64,000 bases of DNA from Paralithodes platypus (taxonomy: Eukaryota > Arthropoda > Malacostraca > Decapoda > Lithodidae). Position 1 is the stretch's first letter. The number at the start of each line of letters is the position of its first letter. The notes beneath the pieces were generated by a model. It did not search any database. It saw only the letters and a program-made list of their open reading frames with translations, and had not been told where the DNA came from. The stretch lies in contig CM064530.1 of NCBI GenBank assembly GCA_032716605.1, positions 11,924,406-11,988,405 of the forward strand, in the 5' to 3' direction. A program made the position numbers and the translations under genes. Shown here piece after piece: positions 44,094-55,447 of the stretch.

Positions 44094-44200
44094 TAAGGGA
44101 AGAATGGTCGTTATACAGGTCCCCCTTCTTCGTCATGTTTAGCCCCAATAGTTTTTAGATTATAAGCCGTTCGGCCCATTAGTTTGGGCTAAGTCTAAAA
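44094..44200. mobile_element. family A MITE fragment (A7)
   Basis: TTAAGGGAAG start, CCCCCTTCTTCGTCATGTTTAG and TTCGGCCCATTAGTTTGG, then lost. Reverse orientation. Confidence 0.55.
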
Positions 44201-44469
44201 AAAAAGACCTCCGTCTACGTATTGTGAAAAACCTGTTATCCTCGTATTGTGAAAAACCTGTTATCCTTCGGCAAATTGTGGGGTTGAGTGAGTGAAGGGG
44301 GGGACAGTGAATGAAGGAGGATACATGTTTTTCATAATACGTGTTGCTAGCCCCAAACCACGAGCAACTGTGGCTTTCAACCATCCGACACATCCCCTTT
44401 TATTTATGTGCATCACACATGTTACATACAAATAAAGTTTATGTTTTGTTTTACCCTACTGTGGAAAGA

Positions 44470-46560
44470 CTACGGATACACCACTCCTGCCCGGGCCTCA
44501 CACCGTGGCATGACCCAGTCCTGTCGAACTGAGCTCATGACGCTGGTGGCATTGCCCCGGAGGATAGCCATCCCTAGTCTTTGCTTGAGCCAGAGGGTTT
44601 CCCGGGGTTCTCCTGAAACTTCTCTGATTTTACGGCCTATTTCATTCACCATCTTAAGGGTGGTAGGGCCGAAGACTCCTGAAGTTTCGAATGTCAGGGG
44701 CTCGAACTGATGATTTCTGGCGATGGCTTGATATTTTTTTCGCTTTTTATGTTCTGCTATCCGAGCGGCTTCACCTGCTTCGTCGGCGTTTCTGGCGATG
44801 TTGGTTGTGGAGAAAGTGTCAACACATGTGGCATCCCACACGAGGCACCGGCCATTCTTGTAAGGGAAAGTGGTCATCCCATCTGGCCGTTTGCCGTCTT
44901 CTCTGTGAAGTCCATGTGGTTCGAGGATTGATGCACGGTTAGCACTCTGCAGGGCCTGTTTTATGACATCATTTAGTGCAGAGTGTCTTGGCAGGCAGCC
45001 TGCGTTGTAATTACATGACAAGGCATGGTGACCTTGAGCATCCATCCCCCCACCACACTTGCAAGTGTGTGGGTGACAAACTGCCGCACCCACTCTGAGC
45101 GCGATGGCAACCCGGAGCGCTTCAGCATCCAAGTGAGTTCCAAGAGGTGGGATGGGGATGGCGTGTAACCACAAGCCACTCTCCGAACGGGCGGCTGCCT
45201 GGAGGCGTGCTTTTGCAACCTGGTCTGCATTGGTTAGGAGATTTTCTTGAGTTTTCTTCGCCGAGATGGTATCCCACGCTTTCTGCTTGCTCCTGGAGGT
45301 ACCCTGAGGCTCCTCCTCTACTCCTGTACTTCCCTTCCAGGTGTTAATCGCTGCTGTTACGTCCCCATTAAGTGTCATTCTGGGTTGAGAAGAAAGGATG
45401 GACACTACAAGGTCGTTGGTCGCGATGAGGGAAGAGATAAAGGCTGGGGAGGCAATATCTGAGGCTCTCCGTATGCCCAAGCCCCCGAGGCGGACAGGAA
45501 GGGTGGCTTGTGTCCAGGCCCGTTCTTTAAATTCCACGTTGGTGATGCTGGTCACCGATTCTCGGATTATGCTGTCTAATTCTTGGAGGCCACCATTGTT
45601 CGTGTAAGTCATCGATGTGCGCAGGAGGTATTGGAGTTTTGGGATGGAGAAACAGTTCTTGAGCAGGGCCAGAGCTGAGTGGGCATCGATGTGTATCAGG
45701 CGACTCACGAGACGTTGAAGCTCCTCCTTTTTAACTTGAAGTGCTGGTGGGATTGCTGCCAGAGTTAGTGGGGAACCTAATAGGGTTTGCTGGTGCTCCT
45801 GAAGGATCTTTACATCTGGCAATATGTCTCGAAACAGGGCCTGAGTCTCTTCTCCTTGTTCACGTGTGTGGTTGAGGAGGACAAGTTCACATTTGGTGTC
45901 ATTTATCACTAGCCCGGCCTGGCCGAGGTCAGTTACGATGTTATTTAGGTCGGTTAGAACGTTCCCTACTGACCCACCCAAGGTTGCATCGTCCAGGTAC
46001 CATACATTCAGTTCTGACCTTACTTTGTTAGCTGCTGCATCCACCCCTATTGAGAAAAGAGCAGGACCACCTGGATCTCCCTGCTGTAACCCGGTCGCTG
46101 ATGGGATTACCGTCTCGCCAAAAATCAGGATTGAAGGTTTGGAATAAGCCTGCCAAAGTAGGGGGTACAGAGTGGGGATGTGTTCTTGAGCTGCACGGAG
46201 GAAGACATCCCTGCGAATGCTGTTGAATGCGTTCCGCATGTCAATCTTTAGAAGCACTCGTTTTTCTTGGGCTTGGCTGAGGTAGGTGGGTTGCGTGTAC
46301 AGCAGCTTCACACCCCCCTGGAGTTCCGAAACCTAGTTGAACTGGTCTTAAGTGTTGCCCTAGGCCATGCGAGAGTGGTTTCAAACCCACCTTTGTGGCA
46401 AGGCGGCGGAAGGTGTTCCCTACTGCTATTGGGCGCACACCGCCATCTTTTTTTGCCAGTGCACAGAGTGATGCCCCCAAAAATAGGGGTGTGGCACAGT
46501 CGGGTACTTCCCCTCTTAAAACCATGTTGATGAATTTGGTGAAGCTTGGAAGCAAAAAAA
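44470..46560 (-). pseudogene. RLE-type non-LTR retrotransposon, 5'-truncated, one frameshift
   Basis: From 46560 down: FINMVLRGEVPDC, LCALAKKDGGVRPIAVGN and FGTPGGCEAAVHAT in one frame. A frame change near 46285-46310 follows, and then a 613-codon open frame with VLLKIDMRNAFNSIRRD, GLQQGDPGGPALFS and the RT catalytic WYLDDATLGG. The C-terminus has a CCHC-like cluster (CKCGGG...HHALSC) followed by RPDGMTTFP...LVWDATCVDT, the PD...D pattern of a restriction-like endonuclease as in R2/R4/CRE-type elements. No APE endonuclease was seen. It ends near GVVYP-stop. The 5' end is lost at a CT/GT microsatellite. Not in rDNA context. Confidence 0.85.
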
Positions 46561-46638
46561 TCCCCCTCCTCCCTCCCTCATCCTCTCTCTCTCTCTCTCT
46601 CGAACTTTTCCCTTTATTTCCTTTCACTTTCTGTCTGT

Positions 46639-46641
<3 letters not shown>

Positions 46642-46702
<61 letters not shown>
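46642..46702. repeat. GT microsatellite
   Basis: About 60 bp of (GT)n lying between the truncated 5' ends of two oppositely oriented LINEs. Confidence 0.95.
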
Positions 46703-46704
<2 letters not shown>

Positions 46705-46783
46705 CAAGAGTAAAAAGAAAAATTTGCGTCTTGTGTTTGAATACTTGAAGAATAATACTTTCTCCTTCTATCTTTCTTTTTCT

Positions 46784-48258
46784 CTCTCAAAATATATACG
46801 GAATTCCCCCTACACGCATTCAAAGAAGCAAACATCCATCCAGTTCCTAAAAAAGGTGCCTCTTCAGATCCATCAAACTACAGACCAATAGCTATAACTT
46901 CCACTCTTGGTAAAGTCTTTGAAATTATATTAAATAATCACATAATTAAGCATCTTGAGAATAATAAATTAATCAGTGATAGGCAATATGGTTTTAGACG
47001 ATGTCGATCAACTGCAGACATGCTTTGCCTTCTTACGCATCAAATCAACCAAGCTACAGACCAACATGGTGAAACACATACAATATCACTGGATATATCA
47101 AAGGCATTTGATAGAGTCTGGCATCAATCCTTATTGTCGAAGATGTCACACTACGGCCTTGCATCATTAGTTCCACTAATTTCTTCTTATCTTCATAACA
47201 GAAAAATACGTGTAATGGTAGATGGCCTTTATTCTCAATTTCACTCAATAAATGCTGGTGTTCCCCAGGGATCAGTTTTGGCCCCAATTCTGTTCCTCAT
47301 TCATATCAATGATCTCATATCTACCACTCATAATCCAATACATTCCTACGCAGATGACTCAACACTCCACAGTTCCTTCACATTTACCAATTCTTTCACC
47401 CAACCCGATCTTACAAATTCAAAAATAAACACTGCAATTTCTCTGAACCAGGACCTTTCTAGAATTAATGGATGGGGACAAAAGAATCTAGTTTCCTTTA
47501 ATGCACAGAAAACCAAGTACATTCAATTTTCTAACCGACAGAATCTCACTGACTCCCTTATATTTTTTAATGATGTAAATATTCCCACTTCCCCTAGTAT
47601 TGACATTCTCGGTGTAACATTAACTACTAACTTGAGCTGGACACATTATGTTAGAAGCATTGCTAAGAATGCCTCTAAAAAACTGGGACTCCTGTACAGA
47701 GTTCGAGAATTCTTCACTGACGAGCAGTTGGCCGTAATATATAAAAGTCATGTGCGTTCTCAGATGGATTACTGTTCACCTCTGTGGGGTGGAAGTGGAG
47801 TGGTTGCATTGAGGCAGTTGGACAAAATTCAAAATAAAGCTATTAGATTAATCAATAACCCTGCAATCACACAGGACCTTCCTACATTATCCATACGAAG
47901 AAACGTTGCATCCCTTGCATTATTCTACAGATATTTTCACAGCAATTGTTCCGAGGAACTTGCTTCAATTGTGCCGCCTCTCCACATCTTTCCCCGTAGA
48001 ACTAGGGCAGCTGAGAGCGCCCATGAATTTACACTTTCTCCTCCACAATGCAGAACTTCTGCATATCAGAATTCATTTATCCCCAGAGCTACTACTCTTT
48101 GGAATTCACTTCCCTCGAATTGCTTTCCACAAACTTACAATCTACAAATGTTTAAATCCAGTTGTTACAAACATTTTATGAATGGAGGATGCCTTTAGGC
48201 ACATGGACCTTTTTGTTTTATCTGTGTTTTTCCTTCCTCCGTTCATTGTCTCTTAAAA

Positions 48259-48289
<31 letters not shown>

Positions 48290-48300
48290 CACACATACTT
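46784..48300 (+). mobile_element. non-LTR retrotransposon, RT frame intact, 5'-truncated
   Basis: The frame is open from about 46784 to a stop at 48196-48198. In order: [93 protein letters not shown] (catalytic YADD intact), FNAQKTKYIQFS, IDILGVTLTTNLSW, SQMDYCSPLWGG, and a C-terminal TTLWNSLPSNCFPQTYNL. The endonuclease half is missing. A poly(A) run (48256-48275) and CA repeat close the element. It looks younger than the related copies at 6.9 and 13-15 kb. Jockey/CR1-like; clade not certain. The ATG at 47020 is internal to RT and is not a natural start. Confidence 0.88.
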
Positions 48301-48818
48301 TATACACCCATGCACATACAGACTTCAAATTCTAACATAGTACAGCAGTATAGGTACTATAGCTTACTACCCTTCCTAAATGATGATAACTTTATAGTAA
48401 CTAACCCCACACTACTTACATCGCTTATCGAGGTTAACAATAACTTATATCATCAAATTACAAAAGCTATTTACTGTTCATATGGATAACAACCGATTTT
48501 CATATATATATTAAAAAGTATAAGTCAAGGTCAACGATATTATAATTAATATATATATATATATATATATATATCTCACTAGAACTTTCGCAGGTGATCG
48601 TGGACACAACAACTTCCATGTTATCAGGTAATGAGAAGATTTGCGGATAAGACATGAAATATAATTCATGTTTTATGATAAACTGATAAGAATTCACCTT
48701 AATCCTTGTGTATTTAAGGGATTTAGCATAGTCAGGTACAGTAATGTATATATCATCTATCTTCGTTCTTTCAATGTGTTTACGGTATAATAAATTGTCA
48801 TATGAAGTAACACAAAGG
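48301..48818. other. no gene seen
   Basis: AT-rich, with an AT run at 48546-48573. A 143-codon minus-strand frame (48500-48931) extends into MITE B7 and encodes low-complexity Tyr/Ile runs. I do not support it as a gene. Confidence 0.5.
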
Positions 48819-49207
48819 TTAAGGGGGGGGGGGTCACCGTTTTTTTTTGTCTTTCTCTCCTTTTCTCTCTTTCCCTGGCTTGTATCCATTCGGCCCCATT
48901 CAGCCAACTGTTTTAAGACGTTTATCCCCATCCAGGTGTCGATTTCTTCCTGACGAGCGATAGCTAGCCAGTATTGTATAGAGAAATCCGGCTTCGCCGG
49001 AGAAATTTTTCTATGGAAAAATGTACAAATTTAGCTTGCTGTCAAAACAATAATATATATATGCTGGCTCGCTACCGCTCGCCAGGAAAATATTGACACC
49101 TGGATTGGGGTATACGTCTTAAGACAGTAGGCTGAATGGGGCCGAATGGATAAAAGCCAAAGAGAGAGGGAGAGAAAGAGAAAAAAAAGCGAGGTGGGCT
49201 CCCTTAA
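48819..49207. mobile_element. family B foldback MITE (B7)
   Basis: TTAA to TTAA, 389 bp, both arms complete. Very close to B1 (same TTGCTGTCAAAACAA centre). Confidence 0.8.
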
Positions 49208-49658
49208 ATATTTGGGTCATTTTAGCAGTTAATTACTTGAGATGCATTGCAGTTGTTATTAGCTGATCACTATCAAACAATGTATACATTTTTTATGTTT
49301 GAGTTTTCCACTTTGTATAATTGATCACACAAACACTTGGACGCGGTTTAGTCATTGGTTATTTTTATTACAAAGCTTTTTTCCTTGATTGTAGAATCAA
49401 TATATTGAGTATTAGCTCTATACATAATTTTTAACAATGTACGGCAATTGGTGATCCTTCTATTTAGAATGATTTACAGAGTTAAACTCAATTTTTAGGA
49501 TCGGTTGTGAACCCTTCCTGAGGATGTCAGCATGAAGCTGCCGAAATTTGAATAAATCAAAATGATCCACAACGTGTTTCTTCTCACTGCCCTAAAACAA
49601 TCAAAATAAAAAATAATATAAAATAAAATAAATTACCGGTATATATATATATATATAT

Positions 49659-49659
<1 letters not shown>
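49208..49659. other. AT-rich, possible retroelement 3' tail
   Basis: Near 49518-49548 CCTGAGGATGTCAGC...GCTGCCGAAATTTG resembles the CTGANGA...GAAA arrangement found after the stop codon of some Penelope-like elements. No RT frame is preserved upstream. Confidence 0.25.

Positions 49660-49714
<55 letters not shown>
49660..49714. repeat. GA microsatellite
   Basis: About 55 bp of (GA)n after a short TA run. Confidence 0.95.
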
Positions 49715-49715
<1 letters not shown>

Positions 49716-49763
49716 TGGAGTTAGTACAGGAAAAACCTCGCCACAATTACTTACATGGAAACA

Positions 49764-49930
49764 AAATGGATAACTGTCGTCAGCCGGTAATTCTCAGAAC
49801 TAGGCTATCTTCCAAGAAAAATGGAAAACTGTCTTCAGCCGGTAATTCTCAGAACTAGGCTATCTTCCAAGCAAAATGGATAACTCTCGTCAGCCGGTAA
49901 TTCTCAGAACTAGGCTATCTTCCAACAAAA
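49764..49930. repeat. tandem repeat, about 54 bp x 3
   Basis: CAGCCGGTAATTCTCAGAAC then TAGGCTATCTTCCAA occurs three times with small differences in the linking ATGGATAACT segment. Confidence 0.85.
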
Positions 49931-50027
49931 ATACCGCTAATAAATGAGCAGCTGTAGATATATGGTTTATTACGACGAGTTCAACCCAATTTGGTTTGAA
50001 ATTATTTCTTTTTCAATATTTTTTGGG

Positions 50028-50146
50028 TTGAAAAGTCTTAAAATCGCAAAACTGATGGGCCAAACGTCTTAAAATCCAAAAACTAGTGGAGCTCAATATG
50101 AGGGAGAAGGATGTCCAGAAAAAGAGACTCCCCCCCCCCCCATTAA
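50028..50146. mobile_element. family A MITE, right-end fragment (A8)
   Basis: GTCTTAAAATCGCAAAACTG, CAAACGTCTTAAAATCC, AATATGAGGGAGAAGG, then a C-run and TTAA (50143-50146) shared with B8. Confidence 0.7.
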
Positions 50147-50528
50147 GGGAGCCCACCTCGCTTTTGTTTTCTCTTGCTCTCCCTCTCTCTTTGGCTTGTA
50201 TCCATTCGGCCCCATTCAGCCTATTGTTTTAAGATGTTTACCCCCATCCAGGTGTCAATATTTTCTTGGCGAGCGGTAGCGAGCCAGCATATATATATTT
50301 TTGTTTTAACAGCAAGCTAAATTTGTACATTTCTCGATAGAAAAATGTCTCCGGAGAAGCCGGATTTCTCCATACAATGCTGGCTCGCGATCGCTCGCCA
50401 GGAAGAAATTGACACCTGGATGGGGATAAACGTCTGAAAACAGTTGGCTGAATGGGGCCGAATAGATACAAGCCAGGAAAGGCAGACAAAAAGAGAAAGA
50501 GAAAAAAAACCCAGGTGACTCCCCATAA
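50143..50528. mobile_element. family B foldback MITE (B8)
   Basis: TTAAGGGAGCCCACCTCGC start, both arms present, right end GGTGACTCCCCATAA with the TTAA mutated. It uses the end of A8 as its insertion site. Confidence 0.8.
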
Positions 50529-50794
50529 CTCCAGATATTGTTGTTAGGAGGTTGTACAGTCGCGCCAATAAGTAATATCTCGGCACCAAGTATGTTTTGA
50601 TCATATTATTGGTATCAGCAATATCTAAGCTTCATTTCTTCATATCGAGTGAAATATACAAACCTGTTCCTACACTTACCCACCCTATTCAACATCTGAC
50701 AGACAATAATACAGCACAGAGCAAGCCAAACGTAATGACAGCTGGGACATCACTTGTTAGCGCCACCGTACAAGTTTGGTATTGGATTTTCTAT

Positions 50795-51000
50795 GATTTT
50801 AAGCTGACGATTAATTGAATCCCTTAGCAGCTAATTTTTCGATACTTAAGTGAAAAATATGAAACTGCTATGTCTCTGCATCATATTAAGACCAAGTTTA
50901 TATAATTAGCCCCATATTTTACTACTCAATCTTCAAAATAACTGAGAAATCTCGATAGTAACTTTGCAATTTACCGTCAGTTAAAAAGCAACAGGGTAGG
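50795..51000 (-). repeat. family G repeat (G2), unoccupied site
   Basis: In reverse complement it matches 54700-54815 joined directly to 55146-55200 (AACTGACGGTAAATTGCAAA; CTCAGTTATTTTGAAGA; ATATGGGGCTAATTATATAA; CTTAAGTATCGA). The single TTAA at 50846-50849 is where A10 sits in G1. Confidence 0.8.
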
Positions 51001-51009
51001 TCTTCTGTT

Positions 51010-51595
51010 ATTTTGTATGTGTAAATTACCGCGTATCTCTCCCTCCTTCGCTCTAATGAGTACATTTTCAGTGCTTTAAGGCGCTCCCAATAGTGAAGAT
51101 GTTTGACTGATTGGATATGGGAGGTAAAATTTCTTTGGACATCCTCTAGATCATTTATATCGGCCGCTTTGTATGGACAAGTTAAAACACTACGGTACGC
51201 TATTCGTGGAAGTACAACCAGGGAATTATATTAAATCTAAAGTAATTTTGTATGAATCGCTACTAATCAGACGAATTAACGACTGCATATACTTCGACGC
51301 TTATACTTGAGTCATAATAATGTTACATTCATATATCATACCATGTGTAAGAACAGAACGTACGCAGGAAACTGTAAACTCTCAGATCCATATACTCTGC
51401 ACATCCAAGCAAACACGGGACCCATCCAACAATAAGTACACACACTCACACACACTATGCTGTCTATGTTCTTGGTGTATATAGGAAATGACTGAGTGAA
51501 TTTCCAGAAACCATTATTCGGCCCGCCCTTGTCTTCTGGAATTTTAATATAGTCTTCAGTTGAAGAGTTACAAGGACTAGTTAGTATCTTTGAAA
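51010..51595. other. no gene seen
   Basis: Mixed AT-rich sequence. A 90-codon minus-strand frame (51336-51608) has no recognisable motif. Confidence 0.4.
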
Positions 51596-51599
51596 CCTT

Positions 51600-52640
51600 G
51601 CGGTCCATTCCGAGGAGATACTCGAAGTGGAAGGAGAGAGACTATTTAGTGCACTACACTCATTACAGAGTGTGCAAAATACTATCTATTCTCTTCTTGA
51701 ACTGCTCTACTGAAGAACTGTTTAAAACTTCGGAGGGAAGTTTGTTCCAGGTAGAACACATATGTGAAAAAAGTTTCTACAAATACTAGTGCTGAACCTT
51801 TTCGATTCTAATTTCCAGCCATGGTTGCGTGTTGTATTCATATTGAGGCTAATTTGTTTGCTATAATCTACATTGTCAAACCCATTAAGTATTTTAAAAA
51901 CTTCAATGAGCTAACCTCGTAGTCTGCGTGTCTCCAACGGAAAGAGATAAATAGCTCTCAACCGGTCCTCATAGTTCAGTCTTCTAAGCGATGGAATAAG
52001 CTTTACAGCCCTAGCTTGAATGCACTGCTTGGAAGACATTAGGTCACTGCTAATCAGAACACCCAAATCCTTTTCCAAGTCAGTCACTTCCAGAGGCATT
52101 CCCAATAATGAATAGCCTGACTTGGGGTTTGCTTGGCCGATATGCATCACCTTGCACTTTTCCAAGTTTAGAGGCATCTGCCATGTCTCCGTCTCCGACC
52201 AGTCTGTTGAAGTCCATACTGAGCTGCTCAACCCCTTTGGGGTCTTTCACATTAATTCCAAGCTTTATGTCATCTGCAAACTTGGAGATCACACTCAACA
52301 GACCAATATCTATGTCGTTGACATATATGATAAACAGAAGTGGGCCAAGGGCAGACCCCTGTGGAACTCCAGAAGTGACTGGAGTCCACTCAAAAGAAAA
52401 AACATTGATTACGACTCATTGTTATCTACTGTACCTGTTAGCCAACTTTTTATCCAATTTGTGACCTCTGTATTGATACCTAGCGCACTCACTTTGACAT
52501 TAGCCTGCAATGAGGCACATTGTCAAAAACTTTTTGAAAATCTAAGTAAAGGATGTCTATGGCTCTACTTTTGTCATACTCACTCAGCATTTTATGGAAA
52601 TTTTCCAGCAAATTGGGAAGACATGATAGGTCGAGAGAGA
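51600..52640 (-). pseudogene. decayed CR1/L2-like LINE RT and C-terminus
   Basis: From high to low: [56 protein letters not shown] residues, SVISKFADDIKLGINV, LEKCKVMHIGQANPK, DLEKDLGVLISSDL, LNYEDRLRAIYLFPLETRR, then a tail resembling IEVFKILNGFDNVDY. The pieces lie in different frames with stops. Same group as 34157-35045 but a different region is preserved best. Confidence 0.85.
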
Positions 52641-52790
52641 GAGAGAGAGGTGGAGAAAGAGAGAGAACAAGAGAGAGAACAAAAGAGAGAGAGAGGTTAC
52701 ACAGATACTCAGACCATACAGACCTTGCGGTCCCTACTAGGTGGTCCGGCCTTAATACTACTAGACAGGGACAGTTTATAGAAGAATAGG
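52634..52790. repeat. GA-rich run plus block shared with 35094-35230
   Basis: (GA)n is followed by GGTTACACAGATACTCAGAC, CTTGCGGTCCCTACTAGGTG and ACTACTAGACAGGGACAG. Confidence 0.7.
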
Positions 52791-52867
52791 ACAGCAAAAT
52801 AGAAGGTTCTCTCCCCACCCTCCAGCTAATAAGCCTTACAGGAAAATAGGATGAAGTGTAACCTTAT

Positions 52868-53034
52868 GGGCCAGGAAAACCTAAATGGCACGAAAGGTTC
52901 TAATATTGACAAAGTAAGGGGTCGAAAGGTCTCAAAATCGCCAAAATAATAGAACGAACGGCTTGAAATCTCAAAACTAATATGCTAAACATGAGGGAGA
53001 AGGGGTCCATAAAAAGCGACTACCTCCCCCTTAA
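52868..53034. mobile_element. family A MITE, right-half fragment (A9)
   Basis: Begins AACCTAAATGGCACGAAAGG and runs through AAACATGAGGGAGAAGGGG to CCTCCCCCTTAA. Confidence 0.7.
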
Positions 53035-53102
53035 GCCAAGTACACCTTCGTCTCAAACACGCCGAGGACACGACTACAAATTCAAGTAATATAGTTTGTC
53101 CC

Positions 53103-54175
53103 TTAACCCCTTCAGCATCATGACATGTTTTCACTTTTGATTTTTACTTAGACGAGGATAGGTACAACCATACTGAAAATGTTTCATTATAATTATCGTC
53201 CATGTGAACCACCTGACAACAACCACCTGTATACCCCAGAGTAACCTTTCACACCCTTGCAACTCAACCCTTATCTATACTCGGTAAAAAAATAGGGGTT
53301 TGGGAAAGGTGAATAATCTCAGCAGGTACAATATTCTGGAAAAGTAGACACAATGGAAAGGCGAGATATCCTTCACTATTTGATATTTCTTTCTATCTTC
53401 ATAATACTACAAATGTATGTATCTTTTAAAACATTACCCCCTCGCTGCCACCATTATTTCATGGACTCTACTTTTTTCTACTTCTTTATAATGGATTCAG
53501 AATGTGAAAAATAAAGGAAAACAGTAACACATGTACTCATCGTGCCTATTTTCATGGATTTGGCACTCTCAACACGTATTTTAGTGCCCGAATTTTTTTC
53601 TGATGCTCAAAAGAGGCTGGCGATTTCGGTTATGAAGTGGGCATGGCAAGTTAGAATGACTCATACTTTGGGTACTGGTCAGCCAGAGGTCTGCTCACGT
53701 GCTGCCAAGTTTCTTTTGACGGTTTTCGATTATTTACGAATCTGTTCCTCACACAAGAAGTTAGCGAAGCAGGAAATAAGGCTCAAACTAGGATGACAAT
53801 TTCGGCAAGTCAGAAGTGACTCATACTTTGGGGACTGGTCAGCCACAGGTCAGCCCACATCCTGCCAAGTTTATTATGACAAAAAACTAATTTCGAATTA
53901 AAAAAAAAAATTATCACGCAAGAAATTGGCAAAGTAGGAAATAAGGATCAAACTAGGCTAGCAATTTCGGCTGTGGAGTGGGCATGGCTAGTCAGAAGTG
54001 ACTAATACTTTGGGTACTGTTAAGCCAAAGTTCTTTCCATGTGCTGCCAAATATATTTTGACGAAAACCGATTTTCGAATTCTTTACCAATTTTTGTTTT
54101 CGTGTCGGACGTATATGCAGTGGCGCGTTCAACTGGCTTAATGTATATATACGTCGTTAGCAGACGAAGGGTTAA
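53103..54175. mobile_element. family F element with three internal repeats
   Basis: TTAA-bounded, 1.07 kb, ends TTAACCCCTTC and GACGAAGGGTTAA. An internal segment of about 170 bp (GGCATGGC, GACTCATACTTTGGG, TGCTGCCAAGTTT) occurs three times in tandem at about 53600-54120, diverged. The open frame at 53542-53796 crosses this repeat and has no known domain. Confidence 0.6.
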
Positions 54176-54288
54176 GGGTTAATTATTATAGACACTTTAC
54201 TGACCTTTTTCATACCTTCTTTACCCTTACATCTCTTTTGCAGTGTACAGGTGTAACATCTATCCACAGTATGATGAACAAGGCTTGT

Positions 54289-54440
54289 TGTGTTGGTGGT
54301 GTAATGGTTTAAATTCATAATTATGTTCTGGGTGTGGTGTCCCGAGATCGAATCCCGGGAGGACTATATGCTTTCATTAGTTTATTCAAATGCATTGGGG
54401 TTTGTACTTGATGATTAATGTTAAGAATGGGATGTTACTT
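54289..54440 (+). mobile_element. tRNA-derived SINE, second family (copy 2)
   Basis: Better-preserved head than the 19.2-kb copy: GGTGGTGTAATGGTTTA (A box) and GATCGAATCCCGGG (B box). The body ends TGATTAATGTTAAGAATGGG. Confidence 0.7.
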
Positions 54441-54541
54441 AAAACTAGGATGAAAAGGATGATAATGCTCCTGGCGATGGGTACAATGTAAAGAACTACC
54501 ATTAATTCTCAATATAAAAGTAAACACTGAAAATGTGCATA

Positions 54542-54615
54542 TTCTTAAGTAATAACACCTGCAGATTCTTAAGTAATAACACCTGCAGATTCTTAAGTAA
54601 TAACACCTGCAGATT
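54542..54615. repeat. 24-bp repeat x 3
   Basis: TTCTTAAGTAATAACACCTG then CAGA occurs three times, identical. Confidence 0.9.
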
Positions 54616-54647
54616 TGTAAATGAAATGACTAATAGAATAAATACAG

Positions 54648-55244
54648 GGTGGCGCATCAGTCGGTTATCCAATGAACCCAACTATACACCGTTTCTTTTC
54701 AACTGGCGGTAAATTGCAAAGCTCCTATTAAGAGTTTTCAGTTATTTTGAAGACTTTGTAGTGAAATATGGGGTTAATTATATAAACTTGGTCTTGGTGC
54801 TTTCATATTTTTCCATTAAGGGGGGATTTCCACTTGAGGGATTTTTTTTTGACCCCTTTCTCCCTCATGTTTAGCACCATTGTTTTCTAATTTTATGACG
54901 TTCGCCCCATTATTTTGAGGATTTTAAGAACTTTCAACCCATTTCTATCAATTTTAAGACATTTCGTGCCATTTAGGTGTCGATTTTATCCTGGCGAGCG
55001 ATAGCGAGCCTGTAATTTAAGAGGAACCGGCTTTCAGCCGGGAAATTTTTCTACCGAAAAATGTACACATTTATCTTGAGAGGGGCTCAAGGGGGTGTAA
55101 TCTTAAGCTTGAAGGATATCTAGGGACCAAACTAAAAACCTCTCCTTAAGTATCGAGAAATTAGCTGCCAAGGGAATCAATTTACCGTCAGTTGAAAATA
55201 AACCGAGTATAGTACATAGTCCGGGTAGCCGACTTCTGCGCCAC
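54648..55244. mobile_element. family G element (G1), host of nested MITE A10
   Basis: The ends are inverted: GGTGGCGCATCAGTCGGTTA at left and TAGCCGACTTCTGCGCCACC at right. Its interior is split at TTAA by A10. Without A10 it would be about 263 bp. Confidence 0.75.
54816..55149. mobile_element. family A MITE nested in G1 (A10)
   Basis: TTAA (54816-54819) to TTAA (55146-55149), reverse orientation, ends TTAAGGGGGGATTTCC and CCTCTCCTTAA. Comparison with G2 shows one TTAA before insertion and two after. Confidence 0.85.
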
Positions 55245-55447
55245 CTACTGACTGACGGCCAACTGAAAAATAATAAATGGCAGATGATAAAACTACCGGG
55301 TTAATAACAATCCTATTACCTATACATATTATCGTTTATTCCAACCTAGCAGAGAAGAAGGAGTAACTCTTAAGGCTCTACAGTGGCATGGTTACAGCAG
55401 TCTACTATAAACGCGTGGAAGAAAATGTAATTATCTTATCTAGGCAG

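Noticed and set aside
53542..53796. 84-codon frame as a host gene
   Set aside because: It lies across the triplicated segment of a TTAA-bounded element and has no recognisable motif.
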